From: G965197005 sp965197005
GTDB taxonomy: Bacteria; Pseudomonadota; Gammaproteobacteria; Pseudomonadales; Oceanobacteraceae
Length of the DNA stretch: 64,000 nucleotides
Assembly (NCBI GenBank): GCA_965197005.1
Contig: OZ239982.1
Coordinates: 124,001 to 188,000, forward strand
Direction: 5' to 3'
Both the position numbers and the translations under genes were made by a program. Below, one piece after another: positions 45,319-55,004 of the stretch; position 1 is the first letter of the stretch, and every line of letters begins with the position of its first letter. The notes beneath the pieces were generated by a model that saw nothing but the letters and a program-made list of their open reading frames with translations, was not told the DNA's origin and searched no databases.

Positions 45319-46749
45319 CTATTTTTGATTATAAAATTGATTGATTTCTTGTATGCGGTTTTCAATGCTGGCTTTTGCTTGAAAGTCTTTTTGTTGTTTG
45401 CTTATTTCTAGTGCTTGTTGTAGTTGTTTTAAGGCTTGATTGTAACGGGCGGTTGTATAAGAGTATTCTGCTAACGCTCGTAAAGAGTCGCTGGGTTTTT
45501 TGGCTTTTTGGTAGGCTTGGCTTAGTTGTTTCCATAAATTTGGTTGGCTGTTGTATTTGAGCAGCCTATTAAGGTAGTTAATTGCGTTGATGTTGTGATT
45601 GCTGTGTAAATAAAATTGGCTCAAGTAGTACATGATTTGTTCATCATTAGGGCGGTTTTTTAGTGCGTCTTGTAGTAATTTAATGCCTTTTTTGGTTTGC
45701 TTTTGGGCAACTAAAATTTGGGCTTTGAGCGTTAAAATGGCGGTAATGGATTTAAATTGGGTGTGTATGGCATTTAATTTGGCTAAGGCTTTGGTGTATT
45801 TTTTTTGGGTAAAATATATGCTAGAAAGGCTGTATCTGGCGGCTGATTTCTCTTTTTCAGAGGCGTTTGTTTGTTTTTCTAGTGCTGAAAAGTAAGCAAT
45901 GGCTGCCGCTGTGTTATAGCGATATTTTATTTTTGCAAAATTTTGAATAATTAAAAATTCAAAACCTTTGGTGCGCTTTTGCGCTTTGAAATTTTCTGCT
46001 CTATTTGCAGAGTCTGCCATGCGGTTGTTGCTTAATGGGTGGGTCTGTAAAAATTCGGGTGCTTTGGCTGAGTAGCGATAGCTTTGCATCATGGCTTTAA
46101 ACATGGTTGGCATTGCGTATGGATCCATGCCTGCTTTAACCAGTGTTTGCATGCCAATACGATCGGCTTCTCGTTCAAAGCTGCGACTAAAAGTTAAATA
46201 GTTTTGAATGCTGGCAGCAGGGGTGCTTAACATTGTGGCAACGCCTGCTTGGGTGTTATTGGTGGCAATTAGTAAAATGCTGGCGAGTATACCTGCTAGT
46301 GCTATCGGTTCTTGGTTTTTCATTGCTTGTACATGGCGGGCAAAATGGCGTTGTCCTAGATGGGCAAATTCGTGTGCCATAATGGAGGCAAATTCATCTT
46401 CATCTTGGGTATATAAAAATAAGCCTAAGTTGGTGCTAATAATACCACCAGGTACGGCGGAGGCATTTAATGTGGGGTCGTCAAAGACGATAAAGTTGAG
46501 TTTTTTTTGTGGCAAGTCGGCGTATGGCAACAGACGGTACATTAAGTTTTCAAAGTAGTTGCGGATAAAAGGCTGGTTAATGATGTTTGCGATTTGTTGC
46601 TTTTGGTACAGCCATTGTAGCCCTATGATACGCTCTTGCTCTAAAGAAATATAAGCGGAGGTGCTGTCGCCTAATTCTGGCAATGGGTTGTGACTTGCCC
46701 ATGTAGGGCAGGCAAGGATAATAAGCAAGCTGAGTATTTTTTTATTCAC
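45319..46749 (-). CDS. bepA: Periplasmic M48 metalloprotease with TPR repeats (BepA-like)
   Basis: A 476-residue protein with a signal peptide (MNKKILSLLIILACPTWASH). The M48 domain has the zinc motif MAHEFAHLGQRH, SRSFEREADRIGM with the third ligand, and FLQTHPLSNNRMADS. From about residue 270 the C-terminal half holds TPR-like helices (AARYSLSSIYFTQKKYTKALAKL and further repeats). BepA assists outer-membrane protein assembly at the BAM and LptD sites and degrades misfolded subunits. Length is close to E. coli BepA. It is monocistronic, pointing toward the repeat-rich end of the rRNA operon. Confidence 0.92.
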   Translation of the reverse strand: MNKKILSLLIILACPTWASHNPLPELGDSTSAYISLEQERIIGLQWLYQKQQIANIINQPFIRNYFENLMYRLLPYADLPQKKLNFIVFDDPTLNASAVPGGIISTNLGLFLYTQDEDEFASIMAHEFAHLGQRHFARHVQAMKNQEPIALAGILASILLIATNNTQAGVATMLSTPAASIQNYLTFSRSFEREADRIGMQTLVKAGMDPYAMPTMFKAMMQSYRYSAKAPEFLQTHPLSNNRMADSANRAENFKAQKRTKGFEFLIIQNFAKIKYRYNTAAAIAYFSALEKQTNASEKEKSAARYSLSSIYFTQKKYTKALAKLNAIHTQFKSITAILTLKAQILVAQKQTKKGIKLLQDALKNRPNDEQIMYYLSQFYLHSNHNINAINYLNRLLKYNSQPNLWKQLSQAYQKAKKPSDSLRALAEYSYTTARYNQALKQLQQALEISKQQKDFQAKASIENRIQEINQFYNQK

Positions 46750-46882
46750 AAAGTGTGTCCATTTTTAAGCTGTGTTAAGACCTGTATGTTAATTAAAAGT
46801 TGCGGTTTATTGTGTTTTAATTGCCTGTCGCTCTAAGTGGAGCAATGTTATTATAGCGGCTTTGAAGCAGCTAGGTTATACA

Positions 46883-47116
46883 ATGTGTAAAGACGCATAT
46901 CAGGTATTGGATTTATCGCATTTGCAGTGTCCAATGACGCTGCTTGTGGTTAAGCAGGCTTTGAATGAATTACCTATAGGACAAACTGTACAGTTTTTAT
47001 TGCCCAATCATGCTGCTTATACGGATATTGTAAAATACATACAAAAATCAAACTATGAGCTGGTACGGGAAAATACAACCTGTTTGCCTATTGTCCTAAT
47101 AATTAAAAAGAGCTAA
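46883..47116 (+). CDS. TusA-like sulfurtransferase family protein
   Basis: A 77-residue protein with the TusA/SirA fold pattern: YQVLDLSHLQCPMTLLVVKQAL, where the conserved Cys and Pro of the CPxP motif are kept but the second Pro is Thr (CPMT), then PIGQTVQFLLPN. Active-site Cys suggests persulfide transfer. ATG 46883 is preferred, with AGG upstream, rather than the in-frame TTG 46862. It is divergent from bepA and 5 bp from the transporter gene downstream, a pairing (tusA-like plus perM-like) that recurs in gammaproteobacteria. Confidence 0.8.
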   Translation: MCKDAYQVLDLSHLQCPMTLLVVKQALNELPIGQTVQFLLPNHAAYTDIVKYIQKSNYELVRENTTCLPIVLIIKKS

Positions 47117-47121
47117 AAATT

Positions 47122-48183
47122 ATGTTAAATGTATTTAAAAAATGGATTCATCGCTATTTGTCTGATGAGGAGGGGCTGGTTCTGTTGCTGTTGCTAATCA
47201 GTTCGGCTCTGATTATTTTAACTTTGGGGAATGTGTTAGCCCCTTTTTTAACGGCTTTGGTTGTGGCGTATTTGCTACAGGGTGTGCAGTTGTGGTTAAA
47301 GCAGCAAGGGTTTAAACCTTTGTTGGCTAGCAGTATTACTTTTTTGCTTTTTATTGGTGTGTTGTTTGCTTTGTTGCTGATTATTTTGCCTGCGGTTTGG
47401 TCGCAAATGCTGGGTTTTGTGTATGAGTTGCCGAATATGATTAAAAAAGGGCAGGCATTATTAATGCATTTGCCTATGCGTTATCCTGATTTTATTGATA
47501 TGGCTCAGGTTGAAAGTTGGAATAAGGATATTACCAAAGAGATTACTTCTCTTGGACAGTATGCATTGTCTTTTTCTATGACGGGAATTACAGGGTTAAT
47601 GCGTATTTTAATTTATTTGGTGCTGGTGCCTATTTTGGTTTTTTTCTTGCTTAAAGATGGGGAGTTGTTAATTCAGCGTTTGAGTGCTTCATTGCCTAAA
47701 AAACGGGCACTTTTAACTCAGGTGTGGCATGAAATGGATTTGCAAATTGCTAATTATGTGCGTGGTAAGATGATTGAAATTATCGTTGTTGGTGTGGTTA
47801 GTTATATTTGCTTTTTGTTTTTTGGATTACGTTATGCGGCATTATTAGCCATTGGTGTGGGGTTGTCTGCCCTTATTCCTTATATTGGTGTGGCGATTAT
47901 TAGCGTGCCTATTGCATTTGTGGCGTATGTTCAGTGGGGATTTGATAATCAGTTTATTGCTCTAATGGTGACCTATATTATTATTCAAGCCTTAGATGGG
48001 AATATATTAGTGCCTATTTTGTTTTCGGAGGCGGTTAATTTACACCCCATTGCGATTATTTTGGCAGTGCTTATTTTTGGCGGTATATGGGGCTTTTGGG
48101 GGGTGTTTTTTGCTATTCCTTTGGCTACGTTGTTTAAGGCTATTTTAAGTGCTTGGCCCAAAATTCAAGAGCCCAGTTTATAG
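47122..48183 (+). CDS. AI-2E/PerM family membrane transporter
   Basis: A 353-residue protein with about 8 membrane segments. Conserved family features are the early LAPFLTALVVAYLLQGVQ, PILVFFLLKDGE in the middle, YVRGKMIEIIVVGVVSYICF, ALIPYIGV and the C-terminal ALDGNILVPILFSEAVNLHP and GGIWGFWGVFFAIPLATL. The family includes TqsA, PerM and Na+/H+ antiporter-like members; substrate is unknown. It follows the TusA-like gene by 5 bp and converges with the cyclase gene, overlapping it by 6 bp at the ends. Confidence 0.9.
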   Translation: MLNVFKKWIHRYLSDEEGLVLLLLLISSALIILTLGNVLAPFLTALVVAYLLQGVQLWLKQQGFKPLLASSITFLLFIGVLFALLLIILPAVWSQMLGFVYELPNMIKKGQALLMHLPMRYPDFIDMAQVESWNKDITKEITSLGQYALSFSMTGITGLMRILIYLVLVPILVFFLLKDGELLIQRLSASLPKKRALLTQVWHEMDLQIANYVRGKMIEIIVVGVVSYICFLFFGLRYAALLAIGVGLSALIPYIGVAIISVPIAFVAYVQWGFDNQFIALMVTYIIIQALDGNILVPILFSEAVNLHPIAIILAVLIFGGIWGFWGVFFAIPLATLFKAILSAWPKIQEPSL

Positions 48184-49446
48184 CTCTGCGATAACTTGAT
48201 TGCGTCCTAATTCTTTTGCTTTATAGAGTTTCTCGTCTGCTTTTTTTAATAGACTTTCAGGGGTGTTGTAGTGATGGTTTTCGTTGCTGCTAATGCCAAT
48301 GCTGACACTGCATACTTGCATGGGTGCTTGAGCATGAGGAATGCGCTGTGCAATGACGGCAAGACGAATTTTTTCGGCTATATCAAAGGCTTGTTGTTTG
48401 TGCATGTTGGCTAAAATAACTACAAATTCTTCGCCGCCATAACGAGCACATATATTGCTTGTTCCTGCACAGGCATTTTGTAATGCTTGGGCAATACGTT
48501 GCAAGCAGATGTCGCCTGCTTGATGACCATAAGAGTCGTTATACTGTTTAAAACAGTCTACATCAATCATCAGTAAATTGAGTGTTTGTTTACTTGCTTG
48601 TGATTGCTGCCATGTGTGTTTTAGGCTAACTTCAAATTCACGCCGATTAATAAGTCCTGTTAAGCCATCGGTGGTAGAGAGTTTTTTTAGTAATTTCATC
48701 ATGTAATTTAATCGTTCTGCTTCTAAAGATAGAATACGGTTGTTGATGTAATCACGACGAAAAGAGGATTCCATAATAAAGTTCATATAGCCGCCCATGC
48801 CAATTAAAATTAACCAAAATGTCATAAATACGGGAATTAATATGGAGGCATATTCATCTAGTGAAAATTGACTTAAATTGCGCTGATCACTAAATAGTAC
48901 GACAACACAAATAATGGTGCTTAAAAAAGAGGTTAAAATTAATACTCGGTAGTTTAAACGGTGGGCAATAATAACAAATACCTGTACGGGGATAATACCG
49001 ACCATATAGACATAGTTCATGGGGGTTGCAATGAGTAAACTACTTAAAATAACCTGACTAAACGCTGCCACGCTGATAACGGCAATAGATAAATCGATTA
49101 GTTTTCCATTCTGGGTTTTACTACGCATTAAACTGACAATAATGAGTGTTGATAAAACGGCAATAAACAAACGTGCGCCTGCAATAATAAATCCATTATC
49201 GCCACCTACGGTTACATCTGCCCAGCTGTAAACAATATAAATTAATACGCCAATTAACATGACTTTGCTTTCAAACGCCAAAAAGCTATTGGCACGATGA
49301 CGCTGATAATCAACTTCTAAGCGACTAGAAAAAGATTGATTGATTTTATTTCTGGGTTTGGCTGATTTGAGATAGTCGATGGTTTGTTTTTGCGCTAGCA
49401 GTGTCGGGTCATCTTCAATATTGGAAACAGATTGAGTATTCATCAT
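48178..49446 (-). CDS. Membrane-bound diguanylate cyclase (GGDEF)
   Basis: A 422-residue protein. A soluble N-terminus of about 60 residues precedes six hydrophobic segments (about 60-220). A short coiled stretch leads to a GGDEF domain beginning LSTTDGLTGLINRREFE, with the active loop RYGGEEFVVIL and a final KADEKLYKAKELGRN. GGEEF is a catalytically competent variant. No RxxD inhibitory site is seen upstream of the loop. It would make c-di-GMP, which commonly controls polysaccharide production and attachment. Confidence 0.93.
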   Translation of the reverse strand: MMNTQSVSNIEDDPTLLAQKQTIDYLKSAKPRNKINQSFSSRLEVDYQRHRANSFLAFESKVMLIGVLIYIVYSWADVTVGGDNGFIIAGARLFIAVLSTLIIVSLMRSKTQNGKLIDLSIAVISVAAFSQVILSSLLIATPMNYVYMVGIIPVQVFVIIAHRLNYRVLILTSFLSTIICVVVLFSDQRNLSQFSLDEYASILIPVFMTFWLILIGMGGYMNFIMESSFRRDYINNRILSLEAERLNYMMKLLKKLSTTDGLTGLINRREFEVSLKHTWQQSQASKQTLNLLMIDVDCFKQYNDSYGHQAGDICLQRIAQALQNACAGTSNICARYGGEEFVVILANMHKQQAFDIAEKIRLAVIAQRIPHAQAPMQVCSVSIGISSNENHHYNTPESLLKKADEKLYKAKELGRNQVIAEL

Positions 49447-49564
49447 AAATTTTGTTGGCTATCCATGTAAGTCATAATATAGACAAGGCGCGCCATTATA
49501 CCCTGTGTTGTGTTGTCTTTGTCGTTTGTTGTGTTGCAATTTGTACTATCTTGGTAAGTGGCAT

Positions 49565-50380
49565 TTACTTAGATTTATCTAAGGTTTTTAAATAACGCTT
49601 ACGCCCTTTTTCTCCAAAGTATTTAAGTATAGGCGAGATAGGATAAATTAACCAAGGGAATGCACCTAATAAACGAGAGGTTAAACTATCTATATAAGGC
49701 AGATAAATGCTTTCTTTGCCTGTTTTAATAGCATCAATCATGGTCTTGGCAACTTTTTCAGGTTGCAGTGGGGTGGCTAAAAAGTTCAAACTGTTGCCAT
49801 TATTTTTTGCTTCATAACGCAACATGGGGGTATCAATACCAGAGGCGTATAATGCAGAGAGATGCACCTTAGAGCCACGCAATTCTTGCTGTAATGCCAA
49901 AATAAAACCACGCAAACCAAATTTGCTAGCAGAGTATAAGGCACTGCGCTCAAGGGCAATAATGCCGCCCATCGAAACCGTTACAATAATGTTGCCATGT
50001 CCTTGTTTAAGCATTTTTTGTGTTAAAGCATGAATAAGATGAAGCGCACTTTTTAAATTAATATCAAGCTGTAAATCAATGTCTTGGGTCTGATTTTCAA
50101 CCACTAATTTGGGAATGACGATGCCTGCATTTACAAAAGCAACGTCAATGGTATCGGAGAGCTGTGCAATGTCTTTACATAGGTTTTGTACCTGTTTGCT
50201 GACAGATAAATCCACTTGCTGTATGTATGTATTAGGGTGGTTTTGTTGCACTTCTGTCAACATGGTTTGTTCTTTATCTATAAGCCATAGGTCATAGTTT
50301 TGTTGCGTAAGTTGCGCTACAAGTTGCTTGCCGATACCGCCAGTTGCGCCGGTAATGAGTGCTGTTTTTTTATTTTTCAT
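49565..50380 (-). CDS. Short-chain dehydrogenase/reductase
   Basis: A 271-residue classical SDR. It has the cofactor motif TGATGGIG at 10-17, a following acidic residue (WLIDKEQ) favouring NAD(H), NAGI, the catalytic Ser region and YSASKFGLRG with Tyr-x3-Lys. A C-terminal hydrophobic section (LLGAFPWLIYPISPILKYF) suggests membrane association, as in lipid-acting SDRs. Substrate unknown. The start overlaps the ppx stop by 11 bp, so the two genes are co-transcribed. Confidence 0.9.
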   Translation of the reverse strand: MKNKKTALITGATGGIGKQLVAQLTQQNYDLWLIDKEQTMLTEVQQNHPNTYIQQVDLSVSKQVQNLCKDIAQLSDTIDVAFVNAGIVIPKLVVENQTQDIDLQLDINLKSALHLIHALTQKMLKQGHGNIIVTVSMGGIIALERSALYSASKFGLRGFILALQQELRGSKVHLSALYASGIDTPMLRYEAKNNGNSLNFLATPLQPEKVAKTMIDAIKTGKESIYLPYIDSLTSRLLGAFPWLIYPISPILKYFGEKGRKRYLKTLDKSK

Positions 50381-51899
50381 GGTGGCGTTTACTTTTTTTA
50401 GAGTACGAGAGAGTAAAACCTGCTGCTTGCTGATATTCAGCTTCTTGAACTAGGTCTTTGGCCGTAAGAGGGTGTTTGTCTAACCAGCCTTTGGGAAAGG
50501 CTAAACAGATATGCTCTGCATCTATTTTAACCTTAGGTATGGGCATAGCATGGGCACCACGATTATGATTAAGCACTACTGCCAAGCGCAATAACCGAGC
50601 GATGGCAATGACATTGTTTTTTTGTTGTCCATTAAAATGGGCAAACTCTGAAATAGGAAACTTACGTCTGTGAGTACGCACTAGTTTTGCCAAAATACGC
50701 TGCCCCAAACTGGAGAAGCCTAATAGGTCTGAGTGTTCTAATAAATATGCGCCATGCTTATGAAAGCTACTGTGAGAAATGGCAAGTCCTATTTCATGTA
50801 ATTGGGCAGCCCAAATGAGCCAATTTTGCCAAACCTTATCTAATTTCCACACCTTATTGGCTTGTTTAAACAGTTTCAATGCGGTATCTGCTACCTGCTT
50901 ACTTTGAGATTTATCTATATGAAAACGCTCAATAAGTGCATTAACAGCACGCTCACGAACATTCTCATGGGCATTGCGCCCAATCAAATCCCATAACGCA
51001 CCTTCACGCAATGCACCGTCAGAATAACGTAACTCATCTAATTCAAAGCTCTCGAAAATAGCGACAATAATAGCCAATCCACCAACAAAAACCTGTTGCC
51101 GCTCCGCTTTGATAGAGGGTAAGTTAACTTCATCTACATGTTTGAATTGCAGTATTTTTTTACATAGTTTTTTTAAGCCTTGGGCACTTAGCATTTCATT
51201 ATGCCAGCCTTGTGCAACCACGGTATTGACTGCTGCTCGCATAGTGCCTGACGAGCCAACTACACTATTCCAACCTAATTTTTTATAGGCTTTTTGGATT
51301 TTTTGAAGTTCTTGTTTTGCCGCAGAGACGGCCTCTTTAAAATAGGTTTCATTAATCTCCCCTTGGGGGAAAAAGCGTTGGGTATAAGACACACACCCCA
51401 TATGCAAACTTTCTAATAATAAAGGCTCAAAGCGTTCGCCTATTATAAATTCGGTACTGCCACCACCAATATCAATAACTAGACGCTTTCCTGCATCGTC
51501 GGCAAGGGTATGGCTTACGCCCAAGTAGATTAGGCGAGCTTCTTCTCGTCCCGAGATGACCTCAATGGGATAGCCTAAAATCGGTTCGGCAGCATGAATA
51601 AATTCTTCACGATTATGTGCCGCTCTTAATGCGTTGGTTGCAAAAACACTTAGGTTATGTGCTGGCATGCCCTGCACTCGTTGGGCAAATTCACGCAAGC
51701 ACGCAAGCCCTCTGGCTTGTGCGTCGATAGATAGCTTACCTCTTTCATCTAAGCCTGCTGCCAGTTGCACCTTGGTACCACGCTTTTCTAAAATGCGAAT
51801 CTCTCCTTGAAACTCTTGGGCGACTAACATATGAAAACTATTAGAGCCTAAATCAATAGTGGCAATCAGCGTATCCTGTGGTGCTTGAGTTGTAGCCAT
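50370..51899 (-). CDS. ppx: Exopolyphosphatase (Ppx/GppA family)
   Basis: A 509-residue ASKHA-fold phosphatase. It has IDLGSNSFHMLVA (phosphate 1), the catalytic-type Glu segment SGREEARLIYLGV, IDIGGGSTEF (phosphate 2) and a C-terminal HD-like region (LHEIGLAISHSSFHKHGAYL). It hydrolyses polyphosphate or pppGpp; length and motif set fit Ppx. ATG 51899 is chosen over an upstream extension because AGAGGG stands just before it and the family N-terminus begins there. It is divergent from trxA. Confidence 0.92.
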   Translation of the reverse strand: MATTQAPQDTLIATIDLGSNSFHMLVAQEFQGEIRILEKRGTKVQLAAGLDERGKLSIDAQARGLACLREFAQRVQGMPAHNLSVFATNALRAAHNREEFIHAAEPILGYPIEVISGREEARLIYLGVSHTLADDAGKRLVIDIGGGSTEFIIGERFEPLLLESLHMGCVSYTQRFFPQGEINETYFKEAVSAAKQELQKIQKAYKKLGWNSVVGSSGTMRAAVNTVVAQGWHNEMLSAQGLKKLCKKILQFKHVDEVNLPSIKAERQQVFVGGLAIIVAIFESFELDELRYSDGALREGALWDLIGRNAHENVRERAVNALIERFHIDKSQSKQVADTALKLFKQANKVWKLDKVWQNWLIWAAQLHEIGLAISHSSFHKHGAYLLEHSDLLGFSSLGQRILAKLVRTHRRKFPISEFAHFNGQQKNNVIAIARLLRLAVVLNHNRGAHAMPIPKVKIDAEHICLAFPKGWLDKHPLTAKDLVQEAEYQQAAGFTLSYSKKSKRHHEK

Positions 51900-52034
51900 A
51901 CGACCCTCTAAATTATAAATAAAACAAAATAGTGCCTTGTTCCATACAATAGGTCTAGTAAAAATAAGGTAATTTTCTACAAAATGAGTTAATATTTGCG
52001 CCTTGTTAATTTTTATAACCTTAAAGGACACAAT

Positions 52035-52358
52035 ATGAGTCAAATCATTAATACCTCTGATGACAACTTTGAAAGCTATGTGCTGAAATCTGAACTCCCT
52101 GTACTGCTTGATTTTTGGGCACCTTGGTGCGGACCTTGTAAGATGATAGCCCCTATTTTAGAAGAGATTGCAAGTGAATATGCCGACAAGCTAAAAGTGG
52201 TAAAAATCAATATTGATGACAACCAACAAATTGCACCTAAATTTGGTGTGCGTAGCATTCCTACTTTAATTCTTTTTAAAGCAGGACAGGTTGTAAGCAC
52301 GCAAACTGGCGCATTAGACAAAACCAGTTTAAAAGGTTTTATTGACCAGTCTTTATAA
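52035..52358 (+). CDS. trxA: Thioredoxin 1
   Basis: A 107-residue thioredoxin with the WAPWCGPCK active site, PILEEIASEYADKLKVVKINID and the cis-Pro loop RSIPTLILF. The general cytoplasmic disulfide reductant. The frame extends 13 codons further upstream, but ATG 52035 follows AAAGGA and gives the normal N-terminus and length. The trxA-rho order is a common gammaproteobacterial arrangement. Confidence 0.97.
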   Translation: MSQIINTSDDNFESYVLKSELPVLLDFWAPWCGPCKMIAPILEEIASEYADKLKVVKINIDDNQQIAPKFGVRSIPTLILFKAGQVVSTQTGALDKTSLKGFIDQSL

Positions 52359-52380
52359 TTTATGCTCCTTAATAATGAAG

Positions 52381-52430
52381 ATTTTTCACTTTTTTATATA
52401 AAAAGACATAAAATAGTGAAAAATTTCTCT
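52381..52430 (+). terminator. AT-rich hairpin between trxA and rho
   Basis: ATTTTTCACT (52381-52390) pairs with AGTGAAAAAT (52415-52424), followed by TTCTCT; an inner TTTTTATATAAAAA can extend the fold. It is weak because of low G+C. It may end trxA or form part of the rho leader. The rest of 52359-52584 is AT-rich without other visible features. Confidence 0.45.
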
Positions 52431-52584
52431 ATTAAGGCTTGTAATTTAACTGTATTTCGTCAAAATACGCAGACCAAATAAATCAAACAAAATTAGCTTA
52501 TTATTTTATTTAGTTATTATTGGCTAAATAAAAATAAGTTTTCTGTTTTACTTAAAACTTCAAACCAAAAAACGACCTTCCTTT

Positions 52585-53841
52585 ATGAATCTTTCTGATC
52601 TTAAACTTAAATCTGTGTCTGAACTATTGGGCATTGCCAAAGAAATGAAACTTGAGCACGTTAGCCGTACTCGCAAACAAGACATGATTTTTGCCATATT
52701 AAAAAATCACGCCAAAAGTGGTGAAGATATTTATGGCGATGGCGTGTTAGAAATTCTGCAAGATGGCTTTGGCTTTTTGCGTAGTGCCAACAGTTCCTAC
52801 TTGGCAGGACCAGATGATATTTATGTTTCGCCCAGTCAAATACGCCGCTTTAACTTACGCAAAGGGGATAAAATAGCAGGTAAAATTCGCCCTCCCAAAG
52901 ATGGCGAACGCTATTTTGCCATGCTTAAAGTTAACGAAATTAATGACGACAGCCCTGAAAATGCCAAGTCAAAAATTCTCTTTGAAAACCTCACACCGCT
53001 ATTTCCCCAAGAGCATTTATTGTTGGAAATCGGTAATGGCTCAACCGAAGACCTCTCCACCCGAGTGCTAGATTTAGTTGCGCCCATAGGTAAAGGTCAG
53101 CGTGGTTTAATTGTAGCACCGCCTAAAGCAGGTAAAACCATGCTATTACAAAGCACCGCTCAAGCCATTACCCGCAACAACCCAGAATGTGAATTGATTG
53201 TACTTTTGATTGATGAACGTCCAGAAGAAGTGACGGAAATGAAACGCTCGGTGTTAGGTGAAGTGGTTGCCTCGACCTTTGATGAACCACCTGCTCGCCA
53301 TGTACAGGTAGCGGAAATGGTCATCGAAAAAGCCAAACGTTTAGTAGAACACAAGCGAGACGTGGTTATTTTGCTTGACTCTATTACCCGTCTGGCGCGT
53401 GCTTATAATACGGTAGTGCCCTCATCAGGCAAGGTACTAACAGGTGGGGTTGATGCCCATGCCCTAGAAAAGCCCAAACGCTTTTTTGGTGCGGCACGCA
53501 ACATTGAAGAAGGCGGCTCATTAACCATTATTGCCACCGCATTGGTTGAAACAGGTTCACGCATGGATGAGGTGATTTACGAAGAATTTAAAGGCACAGG
53601 TAACCAAGAATTACACCTTGATCGTAAAATCTCAGAAAAACGCATTTACCCTGCTATTAACATTCGTCGCTCAGGCACACGCCGTGAAGACATGATGATG
53701 GACGAGCCGACCTTACAACGACTATGGATATTACGCAAACTGTTGGCAGAAATGGAAGACCAGCAAGCCATTGAGTTTTTACTCGACAAACTCCGTCAAA
53801 CTAAAACCAATAACGAATTTTTCGACTCCATGCGAGGCTAA
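52585..53841 (+). CDS. rho: Transcription termination factor Rho
   Basis: A 418-residue hexameric RNA helicase. The N-terminal helical part begins MNLSDLKLKSVSELLGIAKE, with the RNA-binding OSB fold around GFGFLRSANSSYLAG. The ATPase core has Walker A VAPPKAGKTMLL, LLIDERPEEVTEM, VVILLDSITRLARAYN and the Q-loop/R-loop GGSLTIIATALVETGSRMDEVIYEEFKGTGN. Length matches E. coli Rho (419). It has its own intrinsic terminator. Confidence 0.98.
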   Translation: MNLSDLKLKSVSELLGIAKEMKLEHVSRTRKQDMIFAILKNHAKSGEDIYGDGVLEILQDGFGFLRSANSSYLAGPDDIYVSPSQIRRFNLRKGDKIAGKIRPPKDGERYFAMLKVNEINDDSPENAKSKILFENLTPLFPQEHLLLEIGNGSTEDLSTRVLDLVAPIGKGQRGLIVAPPKAGKTMLLQSTAQAITRNNPECELIVLLIDERPEEVTEMKRSVLGEVVASTFDEPPARHVQVAEMVIEKAKRLVEHKRDVVILLDSITRLARAYNTVVPSSGKVLTGGVDAHALEKPKRFFGAARNIEEGGSLTIIATALVETGSRMDEVIYEEFKGTGNQELHLDRKISEKRIYPAINIRRSGTRREDMMMDEPTLQRLWILRKLLAEMEDQQAIEFLLDKLRQTKTNNEFFDSMRG

Positions 53842-53845
53842 CTGT

Positions 53846-53870
53846 TACGCCCTTTTAAGGGCGTATTTTT
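53846..53870 (+). terminator. Intrinsic terminator of rho
   Basis: TACGCCCTT (53846-53854) and AAGGGCGTA (53857-53865) form a 9-bp stem with a two-base centre, followed by TTTTTATTCTTATTC. The effective loop is larger, with ACGCCC/GGGCGT as the stable stem. Confidence 0.92.
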
Positions 53871-53957
53871 ATTCTTATTCTTTAATGTCCACTTGATAGA
53901 TGGTGTTATGTAACTTGTTTGTTGTATGTGGAATTTAAAATCATACAGTTTTAATTG

Positions 53958-54896
53958 CTAAAGCATTTTCCTTGCATAATTTTTAAAGAAGTGCTCTTTA
54001 CCATTATTTATATTTTCTTTGTTTAAAAATAAACTATCATAAAAAGCCGACACCCTTACAGAATTATACTTATTATTAGAACGAACCACATAAGTTTTAT
54101 TCTTTTCACATTTAACATCTTTTAAAATTTGTATTAACCTTCCTTCTTGTTCCAATATATGCAAAATTGGTAGTGGCATTAAACATATTCCCAAACCTGC
54201 AATCGCCGCCTTGCAAATAGAATTAAAGTTATCAATGTAATATTTGGGCTTTACTTGAATTTTATATACCACTCCGTTTTGTTCTAATTGCCAAAATGGG
54301 CAACTTGCACTCCCAGAAAAAAGTAAGTCATGTTTATATAGCTCATCAATATAATTTAAAGAGCCTTGTTTATTAATATAAGCAGGCGATGCAGCAAGAC
54401 CCAATGACACTTCAAATAATTTTCTCTGAGTTAAATAAGGCTCTTTAATAGGTGCATTAACTATAGAAATATCAATTTTATCATTAACAAAGTGACGAGT
54501 ATTATGCGTATAATGCAAAAAAACATTTATTTTATGATTTTCTTGCATAAATTTAATTACATGATTTTGTAAAAAAGATTCTACAAATGGCACACTACAA
54601 GACAGATGGATATCACCTGATAATTCAGATTGGGCATTATTAGCGTCTAACCAATATGCCTCAAAATTTTTAAACAAAGGAACAAATTTTTGATAGTAAG
54701 ATTCACCGGCGGAAGTTAAGCAAAATTGTTTAGCATTACGGTATAACAACTTCTCACCGCAAACATTTTCCAGCTCTGCAACTGCTCGTGATAATGTAGG
54801 AGCAGATATACCTGAAGTATAACTTGCCGCAGCAAAGCCCCCATGCTCAACCACCTGATAAAATCTATAAAGATTGGCTAACTCTTTTGTTTTCAT
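53958..54896 (-). CDS. LysR-family transcriptional regulator
   Basis: A 312-residue protein. The N-terminal winged HTH (about 1-65) has LANLYRFYQVVEHGGFAAAS and ISAPTLSRAVAELENVCGEKLL, followed by LTSAGESYYQKF. The effector domain runs from about 95 (SGDIHLSCSVPFVESF). It is divergent from the transporter operon beginning at 55005. The 108-bp gap should contain the operator, but I cannot pick out a convincing T-N11-A site. Very AT-rich, like the operon it faces. Confidence 0.92.
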   Translation of the reverse strand: MKTKELANLYRFYQVVEHGGFAAASYTSGISAPTLSRAVAELENVCGEKLLYRNAKQFCLTSAGESYYQKFVPLFKNFEAYWLDANNAQSELSGDIHLSCSVPFVESFLQNHVIKFMQENHKINVFLHYTHNTRHFVNDKIDISIVNAPIKEPYLTQRKLFEVSLGLAASPAYINKQGSLNYIDELYKHDLLFSGSASCPFWQLEQNGVVYKIQVKPKYYIDNFNSICKAAIAGLGICLMPLPILHILEQEGRLIQILKDVKCEKNKTYVVRSNNKYNSVRVSAFYDSLFLNKENINNGKEHFFKNYARKML

Positions 54897-55004
54897 AAAC
54901 TTTCCAAATTTAAAATCAATTATTTCATTTTTGCCTGTTTTATAAGCTCAACATCTTCCTTAAAATTTATATACGACCACAAACTAAATAACAAGGGTAT
55001 ATAA

